Positions 1 through 9,288 are shown, counted from the stretch's first letter. The stretch: 64,000 bases of DNA from Neisseria animalis (GCF_900636515.1 NZ_LR134287.1:682001-746000), one strand, 5' to 3'. The notes: a model not told the origin generated them from the letters alone. Translations and numbers: made by a program.

Positions 1-672
1 TTGTTGGCCAAAGGTAATATGATGAGTTTTGCCGGCCCGATGGTGTATAGCGAATTTGGCCGGCCGGAATTGAGTACCTATGCCATGGATTCGTTTATCC
101 GCGGTACGACCAATGCTTCGCAAACCATTGATGTGCCTACCATTCAGCGTAACGATGTGAATGTGGAAGGTGTGTTGTGGGGCGGCAATCTGAGTGTGCT
201 GACTTCGCTCGCGGGCACGCCGTATCTGCCGGATGTGTCGGGCGGTATTTTGTTTTTGGAAGATGTCAGCGAACAGCCTTACCGTATCGAGCGTATGCTG
301 AATACCCTGTATTTGTCGGGCGTATTGCAGAAGCAGCGTGCGATTGTGTTTGGCGATTTCCGCATGGGAACGATACGCGATGTGTACGACTCCAGCTATG
401 ATTTGTCGGCGGTCATCAACCAAATCCACCGCGTTGCGCGCGTGCCGGTGCTGACCGGTTTCCCGTTTGGCCACATTACCAATAAGGCGACGTTCCCGTT
501 GGGGGCGCATGCCAAAATCCGCAGCACGGGTAACGGCGGCTACTCGGTTACGTTCAGCGGTTATCCGACCCTGAATGCCGCTGCTCTGAATCTGGACAGC
601 CTGCTGCCGCCGCCGATGCCGGTGTTTGAAAGCGTCCCGTTTGGCGGCGTTATCGACGAGATTACTGAATAA
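1..672 (+). CDS. LD-carboxypeptidase (peptidase S66), C-terminal part
   Basis: The reading frame is open from the first base, so the gene is cut at its 5' end; 223 residues remain. Family S66 enzymes trim the terminal D-Ala from murein tetrapeptides during peptidoglycan recycling and use a Ser-Glu-His triad. The segment GGNLSVLTSLAGT, the acidic motif FLEDVSE with the probable catalytic Glu, and the late GHITNKATFPLG with the probable catalytic His fit this family. The nucleophile Ser would lie upstream of the window. It ends in a DUS-pair hairpin at 681-730. The family is clear; the exact substrate is inferred. Confidence 0.85.
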   Translation: MLAKGNMMSFAGPMVYSEFGRPELSTYAMDSFIRGTTNASQTIDVPTIQRNDVNVEGVLWGGNLSVLTSLAGTPYLPDVSGGILFLEDVSEQPYRIERMLNTLYLSGVLQKQRAIVFGDFRMGTIRDVYDSSYDLSAVINQIHRVARVPVLTGFPFGHITNKATFPLGAHAKIRSTGNGGYSVTFSGYPTLNAAALNLDSLLPPPMPVFESVPFGGVIDEITE

Positions 673-680
673 AAGGTTTG

Positions 681-730
681 ATGCCGTCTGTAAAATGCCT
701 GTTCGGGCAGGATTTGCAGACGGCATTTTG
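681..730 (+). terminator. DUS-pair hairpin after the S66 peptidase
   Basis: ATGCCGTCTG and its reverse complement CAGACGGCAT face each other and are followed by TTTTG, just past the stop at 672. Inverted DUS pairs are common terminators in Neisseria. Confidence 0.65.
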
Positions 731-777
731 TATGGTTCGGCAGGTTGTGGCGAACCGTGATACAAGAAAGGGAAATC

Positions 778-1377
778 ATGACGTTGCATACCATTGCCGT
801 TTATTGCGGTTCGAATTTGGGTGATACGCCTGATTACTGTCGGGCTGCCCGTGAGATCGGACGGGTGATTGCCGAACGCGGCAGCCGTTTGGTTTACGGC
901 GGAGGTAAAATCGGCTTAATGGGCGAAGTGGCGGATGCGGTTTTGGCGGCAGGTGGTGAGGTTGTCGGCGTTATTCCGACTTTTCTCAGGGAAAAAGAAG
1001 TGGCGCACCAAGGTTTGACCGAATTACTGGAAACGCCGGATATGCCGAGCCGTAAAAATAAAATGATTGAGCTTGCCGATGCGTTTATTGCGCTGCCGGG
1101 CGGTATCGGTACTTATGAAGAGTTGTTCGAGGTATTGTCGCTGGCGCAGTTGCGGCAACATGCCAAGCCCGTAGGAATATTGAATATCAACGGTTTTTTT
1201 GATCCTTTGCTGTTGATGATGAAGCAGACCGCCGACAGCGGCTTTATGCCTCAGGCCAATACCGGCTTGCTGTGTGTGGCGGACAATCCGCAGGAATTGT
1301 TGCAGAAAATGACGGATTACCGTTTTACCGATGCGCCCAAGTGGGTTGAACCGGAATGGGCGAAAAAGGCCGTCTGA
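778..1377 (+). CDS. LOG-family Rossmann-fold protein (TIGR00730 type)
   Basis: The protein has 199 residues. LOG (Lonely Guy) family proteins are nucleotide 5'-monophosphate phosphoribohydrolases, releasing a base from a nucleoside monophosphate. The N-terminal VYCGSN, YGGGKIGLMG around residues 40-49, SRKNKM around 91-96 and PGGIGTYEE at 107-115 are the family hallmarks; the last resembles the PGGxGTxxE substrate-binding motif. The ATG at 778 is preferred over 745 because it follows a GAAAGGGAAA purine run and begins directly with the Rossmann strand. The bacterial physiological substrate is not known from sequence. The next gene starts 35 bp downstream, so co-transcription is likely. Confidence 0.88.
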   Translation: MTLHTIAVYCGSNLGDTPDYCRAAREIGRVIAERGSRLVYGGGKIGLMGEVADAVLAAGGEVVGVIPTFLREKEVAHQGLTELLETPDMPSRKNKMIELADAFIALPGGIGTYEELFEVLSLAQLRQHAKPVGILNINGFFDPLLLMMKQTADSGFMPQANTGLLCVADNPQELLQKMTDYRFTDAPKWVEPEWAKKAV

Positions 1378-1412
1378 ATTTATAATCTCGGTTGACAATA
1401 AGGGTTGGAATC

Positions 1413-2189
1413 ATGAGTAATACCCCTCCGAATTGCGCCATACTCGGCTTCGGCTATCTCGGCAGACCGCTGGCGCAGAAACTGTACGAGCGCGGTGCGG
1501 AAGTGGCGGCGGTCAAGCGTAGTCTGTCTTCGGACGACATCAACCTGCCGATACGCTTGGATACTGCCGACTTGAATCATCCGGATGTTTTTCAGGAGGC
1601 GTTTTGGCAGCAATATTGGGCAGATAAAACAACATGGTTTTGCCTGCTGCCGCCGTCTGCATTAAAAGATTATTGCGGTTCGCTGCGGCAATGGGTGGCG
1701 TTGGCAGAGCAGTTCGGCGTGCAGCATATTGTGTTCTGCAGCAGTACCGGCGTTTATGGCGAGCGCGTGCGCGAATGTGACGAACATACGCCGCCCGAGC
1801 CGCAAACCGATAATGCGCGCCATATTTTGGCGGTGGAAACGCTGCTTTGGGAAAGCCGTATTCCGAATATCGATATTTTACGTTTGGGCGGTTTGTATTC
1901 CGCCGAACGCCATCCGGTAAGCCGTCTGCTTTTGCAGAAAAACATCAGCGGCGGCAAGCGGCCGGTAAATGTCGTGCACCAAGACAGGGCGGTTGATGCG
2001 CTTTTGCAGACGGCATTCGACCCGCAAGGCAGGAAGCTGCGGAATATTGTCGAACCCGACCACCCCGGCCGTGCCGAATTTTATGCTGCCGAAGCAGCCA
2101 AACTCGGTTTGCCGCCTCCCGATTTCAATCCGGAAGACATCAGCGGCGGTAAGATTGTCCGCAGTATTTTTCAGGATAGGCAAGCGTAA
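1413..2189 (+). CDS. NAD(P)-dependent epimerase/dehydratase-like SDR protein
   Basis: The protein has 258 residues and an N-terminal dinucleotide-binding fold with GFGYLG near residues 11-16, then the strand HIVFCSSTGVYGE, as in atypical extended short-chain dehydrogenases of the YeeZ type. No substrate can be assigned. The ATG at 1413 begins the Rossmann strand directly and has a weak purine run AAGGGTTGGAA before it; the in-frame 1392 start would overlap the likely promoter and ribosome-binding region. It follows the LOG gene closely and precedes ubiJ. Confidence 0.8.
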   Translation: MSNTPPNCAILGFGYLGRPLAQKLYERGAEVAAVKRSLSSDDINLPIRLDTADLNHPDVFQEAFWQQYWADKTTWFCLLPPSALKDYCGSLRQWVALAEQFGVQHIVFCSSTGVYGERVRECDEHTPPEPQTDNARHILAVETLLWESRIPNIDILRLGGLYSAERHPVSRLLLQKNISGGKRPVNVVHQDRAVDALLQTAFDPQGRKLRNIVEPDHPGRAEFYAAEAAKLGLPPPDFNPEDISGGKIVRSIFQDRQA

Positions 2190-2302
2190 CGGCGGCAGGT
2201 GTATGTTTCTTGCCGCACCCCGCCGCAAAATGTTGCAAAACGCTATATTTCCCTGTCGTAAGCCTGTAAAATTACTTTTTTCAGACGGCCTGAGAACGCA
2301 TT

Positions 2303-2875
2303 ATGTCCGCCTTACTTCCTATCATTAATCATCTGATTCAGCAAAATCCCGAACATCAGCAGGCACTTGCCGCTTTTGCAGGCAAAAGGCTGCGTATCGA
2401 TATGTCGGGTTTCCGTTTTCAGGGGCAGATTGACGGGCAGGGATTTCTGGCGTGCTGCGAAGGTGAGCCGGATACCGAAATCCGCTTCCGCAGCAGCGCC
2501 ATTCCCAAGATTCTGCAAGGCCGACAACCCGGCGTGGGCGATATTTCTCTGAGCGGCGATTTGATGCTGGGAATGTCGCTGTTGCCGATTTTCGGCGCGC
2601 TTCGTTACGATGCCAATCAGGATTTGAATCGTTTGTTTGGAGAGTCGGCAGGAGCGGACATCGGGATTCGTGCCGCACAAATAGGCGAAACGGTACGCAA
2701 AATCGGCTTGAGCCTTGCCGAGCAAATCGGTGAGTTTTCGCGTGAACCCGAATCGCCCGTTATCGATCAGGAAACCTTGCTGGCATGGCTGGAAGAAGTG
2801 GATAAACTGCGCGACGATGTTGCCCGCCTGAATGCGCGTCTCGACCGCTTGGAGCGGGATATTTGGATAGATTAG
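2303..2875 (+). CDS. ubiJ: Ubiquinone biosynthesis accessory factor UbiJ (SCP2 domain)
   Basis: The protein has 190 residues. UbiJ is a soluble lipid-binding scaffold of the aerobic ubiquinone (coenzyme Q) biosynthesis complex. Residues about 20-110 form an SCP2-like sterol-carrier fold, and the end (LLAWLEEVDKLRDDVARLNA..) is a predicted coiled coil, the usual UbiJ layout. The partner UbiK is encoded at 19357-19665. In many proteobacteria ubiJ lies between ubiE and ubiB; here it lies between an SDR gene and nadK. A DUS (TTCAGACGGCC) ends about 12 bp before the start. Confidence 0.88.
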   Translation: MSALLPIINHLIQQNPEHQQALAAFAGKRLRIDMSGFRFQGQIDGQGFLACCEGEPDTEIRFRSSAIPKILQGRQPGVGDISLSGDLMLGMSLLPIFGALRYDANQDLNRLFGESAGADIGIRAAQIGETVRKIGLSLAEQIGEFSREPESPVIDQETLLAWLEEVDKLRDDVARLNARLDRLERDIWID

Positions 2876-2947
2876 CCGCCATTTCCGAGCCGTTTGCAGA
2901 CGGCCTCCTTTCGATTTAAGCCAATTTGACTTGGAAAACCGCCAGCC

Positions 2948-3838
2948 ATGAAAAGTCCGTTCCGCAATATCGGTATCGTTACCCGCCCGAATACGCCTGA
3001 AATCGAACACACCGCGCATAAGCTCATCGAGTTTCTGCGCCTTGAAGGATTCGGTATTTATTTGGATGTCCAAAGTATCGAAGAACAAGCGGTTTACCCT
3101 GAAGATGCCGCCTGCTGTCAGGCCGCCAGCAAAGCCGAATTGGGCAAGTATTGCGATTTGGTGGTGGTACTCGGCGGCGACGGTACGTTTCTCTCCGTTG
3201 CACGGGAAGTTGCGCCGCGTGCCGTGCCGATGATCGGTATCAACCAAGGCCATCTCGGTTTTTTAACCCAGATTTCGCATGAAAGCATGATTGAAGGCTT
3301 AACGCCGATTTTAGGCGGAAAATATCTGCCTGAAGAGCGTGCACTGCTGGAAGTATCGCTGGTTCGCAACGGTGAAATATGCGACCGTTCGCTTGCACTC
3401 AACGATTGCGTGCTTTCGCGTGGCGGTGCGGGGCAGATGATTGAATTTGAAGTATTTATCAACCGCGAGTTTGTGTACACCCAGCGTTCGGACGGTTTGA
3501 TTGTTTCTACGCCTACCGGCTCGACGGCTTATGCTTTGGCGGCAGGCGGCCCGATTTTGCAGGCAGGTTCGCGCGTGTTTACCTTGGTACCGATTTGCCC
3601 GCAATCGATGACTAACCGCCCGATTGCTGTGGCAGACAGCAGCGAAATTGAAATATTAGTGACCAAAAGCGGTGATGCCCGTGTGCATTTTGACGGACAG
3701 TCTTTCTTGGATATACACCATCTCGACCGTTTGGTTATCCGCCGCTACCATAATCCGCTAAGGGTATTGCACCCGACTGATTACCAGTATTACCGTACCT
3801 TGCGGCAGAAGCTGCATTGGGGTGAGCAACTGGTGTAG
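2948..3838 (+). CDS. nadK: NAD kinase
   Basis: The protein has 296 residues, the normal size. NAD kinase phosphorylates NAD+ to NADP+ in the cytoplasm. The diagnostic GGDGT lies at residues 76-80 (VVVLGGDGTFLS), followed by GINQGHLGFL and the later DGLIVSTPTGSTAY substrate-binding segment. There is no RBS stronger than the AAAACCGCC stretch before ATG. It is followed by about 600 bp without a gene. Confidence 0.96.
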   Translation: MKSPFRNIGIVTRPNTPEIEHTAHKLIEFLRLEGFGIYLDVQSIEEQAVYPEDAACCQAASKAELGKYCDLVVVLGGDGTFLSVAREVAPRAVPMIGINQGHLGFLTQISHESMIEGLTPILGGKYLPEERALLEVSLVRNGEICDRSLALNDCVLSRGGAGQMIEFEVFINREFVYTQRSDGLIVSTPTGSTAYALAAGGPILQAGSRVFTLVPICPQSMTNRPIAVADSSEIEILVTKSGDARVHFDGQSFLDIHHLDRLVIRRYHNPLRVLHPTDYQYYRTLRQKLHWGEQLV

Positions 3839-4302
3839 TCGGATAACTCAAAACGGGAGAAGGAGGAAAAACGGCAGATGGTACAGAGCGTATGTATCGG
3901 CGGTTTGCTTAAGCTCTTTTTTCGGCAAAACGCAGCAATGCCGAAATGCCGAGTGATTGTGTGTGGCATAATCCGATTGGTTTTGGCTTGTGTGCGGCAG
4001 GATAGGGTGCGGGCGGAGACGGGCAAGCCGTTTGGGCGGTATTTTGTTTGATTGAACGGGTGCGGATCTTGAATAAGGCCGTCTGCAAATCGGCAGCTTG
4101 CATGATTGTATGCTGCTTGGATTTGCAGACGGCTTTTCACTTTGCTGTTGGGGATATTCCCTGTTTTGTTTTTTTGAAATGTTTTAACGCTGGTCGGATT
4201 ACCTGAATTTTTGGTTTTATTCAGGCAGATTCACTATTATTATTTTTTATGTTTGGTTAAAAACAGTTAAGCGGCAGGCGTATAATAATGCGCGTTCAGT
4301 TT
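3837..4302. other. Gene-free stretch with an eroded repeat half and a DUS hairpin
   Basis: No supported gene. 3837-3868 (TAGTCGGATAACTCAAAACG) resembles one end of the diverged long Correia-like family (compare 19881 and 53292), without a matching other end. 4078-4136 is a long DUS-pair hairpin (GGCCGTCTGCAAATC ... GATTTGCAGACGGC followed by TTTTC) that could terminate nadK transcription. Confidence 0.4.
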
Positions 4303-4409
4303 TATAGTCGAATAAAATAAGAATGAGACAAGGCAGCGAAGCCGCAGACAGTACACATAGTACGGCAAGGCAAAGCAACGCTGTATCATTCTTATTTTAA
4401 ATGACTATA
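4303..4409 (-). repeat. Correia-like 107-bp element, copy 1
   Basis: The element starts TATAGTCGAATAAAATAAGA and ends TTTTAAATGACTATA, with core GACAAGGCAGCGAAGCCGCA. It is in the reverse of the commoner orientation. It ends 32 bp before the ATG of the NSS transporter, so it lies in that gene's promoter or leader. Confidence 0.9.
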
Positions 4410-4441
4410 CTTTCAGCAGTTATCCGAAAGAAGTTGTGAAT

Positions 4442-5806
4442 ATGTCTGCAAGTCCTTCGCGTCAAACATGGTCCAGCTGTTTGACGTATATTTTGACGGT
4501 TGCCGGTGCAACGGTCGGTTTCGGTGCTACTTGGCGTTTTCCGTATTTGGTCGGTGAAAACGGCGGCGGCGCGTATGTGTTTTTATTCTGTATTGCAATG
4601 ATTGTGATCGGTATTCCGATGATTTTGGTGGAAAATGTTATCGGCCGCCGAAACAAAGTGAATGCTTTGGACGCGTTCGGCGGCAGTATGAACGGCAAGC
4701 CGGTAGCGAAAATATGGAAAGCAGTGGGCTGGGCCGGTTTGCTCGGCGCATTCGGCATCATGGCGTATTACATGGTGCTGGGCGGTTGGGTCATCAGCTA
4801 TATCGTGAATATCATCGGTGGCGGTTTGGATATATCGCGCCCGGTAGATGGCGGCATGACCAAGGCTTTTTTTACCGAACATATTGAAAACAGCCCGTGG
4901 GAAATTGCGTTTTATACTTTGCTGTTTGTGGCGGTTAACCAGTGGATTTTGGTTAAAGGGGTCATCGGCGGTATTGAAAAAGCGGCAAAATATTTGATGC
5001 CGCTGCTGTTTGTGTTTCTGATTGCGATGGTGGTGCGGAATGTTACGCTGCCGGGGGCGATGGAAGGGATTGTGTTTTATCTGAAACCGGATTTCAGTAA
5101 AATTACCGCCGAATTGTTTGTGTTTGTTTTGGGGCAGGTATTTTTTGCGCTGAGCTTGGGTTTCGGTGTGATGATTACTTTGTCGAGCTATTTGGACAAA
5201 AACGAAAATCTGGTGCAAACGGCAGTCATCACGGCGATTACCAATACGTTGATTGCGGTGTTGGCGGGCTTTATGATTTTTCCGTCGCTGTTCAGTTTCG
5301 GTGTTGCGCCAAACTCGGGGCCGACGCTGGTGTTTCAAAGCCTGCCGATTGTGTTCTCGCATATGTGGGCAGGATCTGTCTTTGCGGTGATTTTCTTTTC
5401 GCTGCTGCTGATTGCCGCGTTGACAACGTCGCTGACCATTTACGAAGTATTGGTAACAACAATTCAGGAAAAAACCAAAATCCGCCGCAGTATGGCGATT
5501 ACGCTGGTGTTGGGCGGCATTTTTCTGTTGGGCAATATCCCGTCGATTTTGGGCTACGGCCCGTGGAAGGCGGTATCGCTGTTCGGCATGAATATTTTTG
5601 ATGCCTTTGATTTTATCAGCGGGAATATATTGTTTATGTTGACTGCATTGGGCTCGGCATTGTTTGTCGGCTTTGTGATGAAAGACGAGGCAAGGGACGA
5701 GCTGCGCTACCGAAACAATCATACAACGGTAAATATTTGGTTTTATTATGTAAAATATATCGTGCCGCTGGTTATTTTGCTGATTTTTGTCAGCAATCTG
5801 CTGTAA
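4442..5806 (+). CDS. Sodium-dependent transporter, NSS/SNF family
   Basis: The protein has 454 residues with about 11-12 hydrophobic segments. The N-terminal signature AGATVGFGATWRFPYLVGENGGGAYVFLF is the sodium- and substrate-binding TM1-TM2 region of neurotransmitter:sodium symporters, which move amino acids or amines into the cell. The ATG at 4442 is chosen because GAAAGAAG lies about 9 bp upstream; an in-frame GTG at 4436 is too close. The substrate is not predictable. A Correia-like element sits just upstream and could affect expression. Confidence 0.9.
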   Translation: MSASPSRQTWSSCLTYILTVAGATVGFGATWRFPYLVGENGGGAYVFLFCIAMIVIGIPMILVENVIGRRNKVNALDAFGGSMNGKPVAKIWKAVGWAGLLGAFGIMAYYMVLGGWVISYIVNIIGGGLDISRPVDGGMTKAFFTEHIENSPWEIAFYTLLFVAVNQWILVKGVIGGIEKAAKYLMPLLFVFLIAMVVRNVTLPGAMEGIVFYLKPDFSKITAELFVFVLGQVFFALSLGFGVMITLSSYLDKNENLVQTAVITAITNTLIAVLAGFMIFPSLFSFGVAPNSGPTLVFQSLPIVFSHMWAGSVFAVIFFSLLLIAALTTSLTIYEVLVTTIQEKTKIRRSMAITLVLGGIFLLGNIPSILGYGPWKAVSLFGMNIFDAFDFISGNILFMLTALGSALFVGFVMKDEARDELRYRNNHTTVNIWFYYVKYIVPLVILLIFVSNLL

Positions 5807-5817
5807 GTGTTGGCAAA

Positions 5818-5852
5818 GGCCGTCTGTAAATCCGATTTTGCAGACGGCCTTT
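5818..5852 (+). terminator. DUS-pair terminator after the NSS transporter
   Basis: GGCCGTCTGTAAATCC pairs with TTTTGCAGACGGCC and runs into TTTG, 12 bp after the stop. Confidence 0.7.
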
Positions 5853-5914
5853 GCATGGTTTGTACGGCGGTTTTGAATTACAATATCAGCCCGACAGTAT
5901 CAGGAATGTGCTTT

Positions 5915-6277
5915 ATGCGAAAATTGGTTTTGCTGGTTGCGGCAGCTTCGGTTTTGGGCGGTTGCGGAGAGGCCGGACAAAATGCCGTATCGGATGCGGT
6001 GCAGCAGCAGTTGCGGAGCGGCTTTGTTCAGGCAGCGGCGGAGCAGTGCCTCAACCGTATTCCCGAACACCCTCTGATTGACGGGGATAAGGCCAAAGAG
6101 GTTTGCAACTGTACGGCAGACAAATTGGTGAATGAGGTTTCGGCTGCCGATCTGTCGTCCATTATCGACGGTAATATCGGCAGTGAAATCGGTACGAAAA
6201 TCCAAACCGCAGCCATGCAGTGCCTGACGGAAATGAGCGGCATGGCCGGCGAAACGGCAGCTTCGGCGGCGCAATAA
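5915..6277 (+). CDS. Small putative lipoprotein
   Basis: The protein has 120 residues and the signal sequence MRKLVLLVAAASVLGGC, whose LGGC lipobox predicts lipidation at Cys17. The mature part has two further cysteines in EVCNC, which could bind a metal or form a disulfide, and two helices rich in Ala and Gln. No family function is recognised. The start follows CAGGA about 10 bp upstream. The region upstream to 5807 is the transporter terminator and is unlikely to be coding. Confidence 0.7.
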   Translation: MRKLVLLVAAASVLGGCGEAGQNAVSDAVQQQLRSGFVQAAAEQCLNRIPEHPLIDGDKAKEVCNCTADKLVNEVSAADLSSIIDGNIGSEIGTKIQTAAMQCLTEMSGMAGETAASAAQ

Positions 6278-6328
6278 AGGCCGTCTGAAAATTTGAACAG
6301 ATGAGACAGACTAAGAAAAGAGACTGAT

Positions 6329-7306
6329 ATGACGACACTCGCGCAATTTCTTCCGCAACACCTGCAACAACACAATATTGCTGTCGAACTGGGCAGCGTA
6401 TTGGAAACCGTGGTTGCGGCCTGTACCGACATCAGCGGCAAAGTCCGCCTCGGCGCGCTTTCGGGCGTGCTGGGCATGGCGGGTACCGGCAATGTGCAGG
6501 GCGAAGATCAGAAAAAATTGGACGTTATCGCCAATGATATTTTGATTCATGCTTTGAAGGAGAATACGCAGGTAGCAGGTTTGGCCAGCGAAGAAGAAGA
6601 TACTTTTGTTGCAGCGCATACAGACGGCAAGTATTTGGTATTGTTTGATCCGTTGGACGGCTCTTCCAATATCGATGTCAATATCTCCGTAGGCACTATT
6701 TTTTCGATTTTGGCCAAACCGCAAGGCGAATTGGCGACTGAATCATTCCTGCAAAAAGGCAAAAATCAGGTAGCGGCAGGGTATGTTTTGTACGGGCCGC
6801 AAACGCAGCTGGTGTTTACCCTGAAACACGGCGTATTCGTGTTTACCCTGAACGAACAAAACGAGTTTGTGCTGACGCAGGAAAATCCCCAAGTACCCGC
6901 AGCAACCAAAGAATTTGCCATTAATATGTCCAACCAACGCCACTGGCTCGCGCCGATGCAGCAATACATCGCCGAGTTGCTGGCAGGGGAAACCGGCGTG
7001 CGCGGCAAAAACTACAATATGCGCTGGGTGGCCAGCATGGTAGCCGAAATCCACCGTATTCTGATGCGCGGCGGGGTGTTCATGTATCCGCAAGATACGC
7101 GCGATTTAAGCAAACCCGGCAAATTGCGCCTGATGTACGAAGCCAACCCGATGAGCCTGATTTTAACGCAGGCAGGCGGCGCGGCAAGTAATGCGTTGGA
7201 AGCCATGTTGGATATTGAACCGAACGGCTTGCACCAGCGTGTAGCCGTGGTGATGGGCAGCGCGGAAGAAGTTGAGTATGTCAACAAACTGCATCAGACT
7301 GCCTGA
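6329..7306 (+). CDS. fbp: Fructose-1,6-bisphosphatase, class 1
   Basis: The protein has 325 residues. The enzyme removes the 1-phosphate from fructose 1,6-bisphosphate in gluconeogenesis. The metal-binding motif [10 protein letters not shown] is at 107-116, with the acidic EEED at 88-91, and the C-terminal half holds the sugar-phosphate site [16 protein letters not shown]. Length and motifs are standard for class 1. It is followed by a DUS-pair terminator. Confidence 0.97.
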   Translation: MTTLAQFLPQHLQQHNIAVELGSVLETVVAACTDISGKVRLGALSGVLGMAGTGNVQGEDQKKLDVIANDILIHALKENTQVAGLASEEEDTFVAAHTDGKYLVLFDPLDGSSNIDVNISVGTIFSILAKPQGELATESFLQKGKNQVAAGYVLYGPQTQLVFTLKHGVFVFTLNEQNEFVLTQENPQVPAATKEFAINMSNQRHWLAPMQQYIAELLAGETGVRGKNYNMRWVASMVAEIHRILMRGGVFMYPQDTRDLSKPGKLRLMYEANPMSLILTQAGGAASNALEAMLDIEPNGLHQRVAVVMGSAEEVEYVNKLHQTA

Positions 7307-7342
7307 TTTCGGACAGCGTTAACAGCCTGTTAGGATACAAGA

Positions 7343-7385
7343 AGCCGTCTGCAAAATCGAATAGCGGTTTTGCAGACGGCTTTTG
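7343..7385 (+). terminator. DUS-pair terminator after fbp
   Basis: AAGCCGTCTGCAAAA and TTTTGCAGACGGCTTTTG form a perfect stem, 37 bp after the fbp stop. Confidence 0.75.
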
Positions 7386-7498
7386 TTTGGAAAAGCGTTG
7401 GAAGAGTGCCCAAAATATAGGAGCGGATACATTTTGCAGACGGCAAAACAAAGAGATGTGGCGTTGATTTGCGCGGTTTAAAGTTTTGGGGCAGACTG

Positions 7499-7539
7499 CC
7501 GAAACCCGAAACCCGAAACCCGAAACCCGAAACCCGAAA
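7499..7539. repeat. Tandem heptamer GAAACCC, five units
   Basis: Five perfect copies of GAAACCC run from 7501 to 7535 and end in a partial GAAA, between the convergent fbp and znuB genes. The position is intergenic and 3' of both genes, so a phase-variation role is unlikely. A short ORF that would read this repeat (7469-7744) has no other support. Confidence 0.85.
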
Positions 7540-7640
7540 TCTGCCGTCCTGTTCGCATACCGTTATCTGTACGGTTGATGATTTTGTAGCCTTGTTCGTT
7601 TTGCGTGCTTCGCCGTATGTTGCGGTGCGGTTTTACGATA

Positions 7641-8516
7641 TTAAGCCGTACGGTGTTTTTTGCGGCGCAGCCATTTGGTCAAGATGCCGCCTTCCCAGCC
7701 GAATACCACGGAAAGCGCATACAGCACCCCGCAGCACAGGATAATCGCCGGGCCGGACGGAATCTCAATATGATAAGAAAACAGCAGTCCGCACAGTCCG
7801 CAGAATAAAGCCAATACGACAGACAGCGCAATCAGCGATCCCAGATTTTTGGCCCACAGCCGTGCCGTAATGGCGGGCAACATCATCAAGCCGACCGACA
7901 TCAGCGTGCCCAAAGCCTGAAAACCGGCCACCAGATTCATAACCACCAGTATCAGAAACAAAACGTGCCAAAAGCCGCCTTTGCCGCCAACGGCCTTTAA
8001 AAACAAAGGATCGATACTTTCCAATACCAACGGGCGGTACATCACCGCCATCAAAACGATGGTAATGCTGGCGGAAACCGCAATCAGCAGCAATGCGGGA
8101 ATGTCCACCGCCAACACCGAACCAAACAATAAATGCAGCAAATCCACGCTGTCCCCGTTTTTGCTGACCAAAACTACACCGATGGCGAGGCTGGAAAGAT
8201 AAAACGCCGCGAAATTGGCATCTTCTTTCAAGCCGGTAAAACGGCTGACCAAACCGGCCAGCAGCGCCATCAGCAAACCGGCCGCAAAACCGCCCGCACT
8301 CATGGCCGGCAGGCTCAATCCGGCAAACATATAACCGACGGCCGCACCGGGTAAAACGGCATGGCTCAAAGCATCGCCAACCAAGCTCATGCGGCGCATC
8401 ACCAAAAACACGCCTACCGGTGCCGCGCTCAAGGCGAGACAGAAAATCGACGCCAGCGCATAGCGCATGAAGTCAAATTCGATAAAAGGCGAAAAAATCA
8501 ATTCGTAAAAATTCAT
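7641..8516 (-). CDS. znuB: Zinc ABC transporter permease
   Basis: The protein has 291 residues and about 8-9 membrane helices; it is an ABC-3 family permease (ZnuB/MntB/TroC type). The segment MRRMSLVGDALSHAVLPGAAVGY is the cytoplasmic coupling region typical of metal-chelate permeases. It lies 46 bp downstream of the ATPase gene on the same strand. Zinc rather than manganese is inferred from the Zur-box-like site upstream of the operon and from the His-rich ZnuA elsewhere in the window; the permease sequence alone does not decide the metal. Confidence 0.88.
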   Translation of the reverse strand: MNFYELIFSPFIEFDFMRYALASIFCLALSAAPVGVFLVMRRMSLVGDALSHAVLPGAAVGYMFAGLSLPAMSAGGFAAGLLMALLAGLVSRFTGLKEDANFAAFYLSSLAIGVVLVSKNGDSVDLLHLLFGSVLAVDIPALLLIAVSASITIVLMAVMYRPLVLESIDPLFLKAVGGKGGFWHVLFLILVVMNLVAGFQALGTLMSVGLMMLPAITARLWAKNLGSLIALSVVLALFCGLCGLLFSYHIEIPSGPAIILCCGVLYALSVVFGWEGGILTKWLRRKKHRTA

Positions 8517-8562
8517 GATATGTTCGGATCAGATGCCGTCTGCAAAACGGCGTTCGGACGGC

Positions 8563-9288
8563 TCAAACCGCACACCAATCAGTCGATTCCTGCTTTTGCA
8601 TGGCTGCGTTTGCTTGGGAGAGATATTCATCGGTCAATACTTTTTCGGTAGCACCGGCAGCGATTTTGTCCCTTGCCAGCAGCAGCGTATGGGCAAAGTA
8701 GGCGCGTACCTGCTCATAATCGTGCAATACCGCAATCACCGCCTGCCCGTCTTGGTGGCAGCGGCGCAAAACGTCCAACAGCGCATAAGTGGTTCGGGCA
8801 TCGACAGCGTTGAAAGGCTCGTCCAACAGCAGGAATTTTGCATCTTGCGCCAGCATTCGTGCAAACAGTACGCGCTGGAATTGCCCGTTGGACAAATGGG
8901 CAATTTGGCGGTCGGCGAAGTCGCGCATTTCCACACGTTCCAACGCCGCATAAACCCGCTCGCGCTGTGCGGCGGTTACGCGGCCGAAAAAGCCGATTTC
9001 ATACCACAAGCCCATTGCCGCCAGCTCGAATACCGTCATCGGCTGGCTGCGGTCGATTTCCGATTGTTGCGGCAGGTAGGCGATGTCTTTGCGTTTCAGG
9101 CCGACCCAGTGCACACGGCCGGTATCGGTTTTCTGCAAGCCCATTACCGCCTTGAGCAGCGTGGATTTGCCGGCACCGTTCGGGCCGAAGATTGCCCACA
9201 TCGTGCCGTCGTCAAACGCCATATCGACATGGTGTACGGCAGGGCGGTGCTGGTAGCTGACGGTTAGGTTATCGACAACAATACTCAT
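8563..9288 (-). CDS. znuC: Zinc ABC transporter ATP-binding protein
   Basis: The protein has 241 residues. It has Walker A GPNGAGKST, a variant signature LSNGQFQR in place of LSGGQ, Walker B FLLLDEPFNAVD and the switch histidine in VLHDYEQ. The ATG at 9288 (MSIVVDNLTVSYQ) is chosen; the longer in-frame extension reads through a DUS and leader. Its start codon overlaps the stop of a 32-codon hydrophobic ORF (ATGA), implying translational coupling. No substrate-binding protein gene is adjacent; znuA is at 37022-37921. Confidence 0.9.
   Translation of the reverse strand: MSIVVDNLTVSYQHRPAVHHVDMAFDDGTMWAIFGPNGAGKSTLLKAVMGLQKTDTGRVHWVGLKRKDIAYLPQQSEIDRSQPMTVFELAAMGLWYEIGFFGRVTAAQRERVYAALERVEMRDFADRQIAHLSNGQFQRVLFARMLAQDAKFLLLDEPFNAVDARTTYALLDVLRRCHQDGQAVIAVLHDYEQVRAYFAHTLLLARDKIAAGATEKVLTDEYLSQANAAMQKQESTDWCAV

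Noticed and set aside
4583..5722. 379-codon antisense ORF in the NSS transporter
   Set aside because: Very His/Gln/Arg-rich shadow; the sense frame is a well-supported transporter.
7469..7744. ORF reading the GAAACCC repeat (PETRNPK peptides)
   Set aside because: It overlaps the end of znuB on the other strand and consists of repeat translation.
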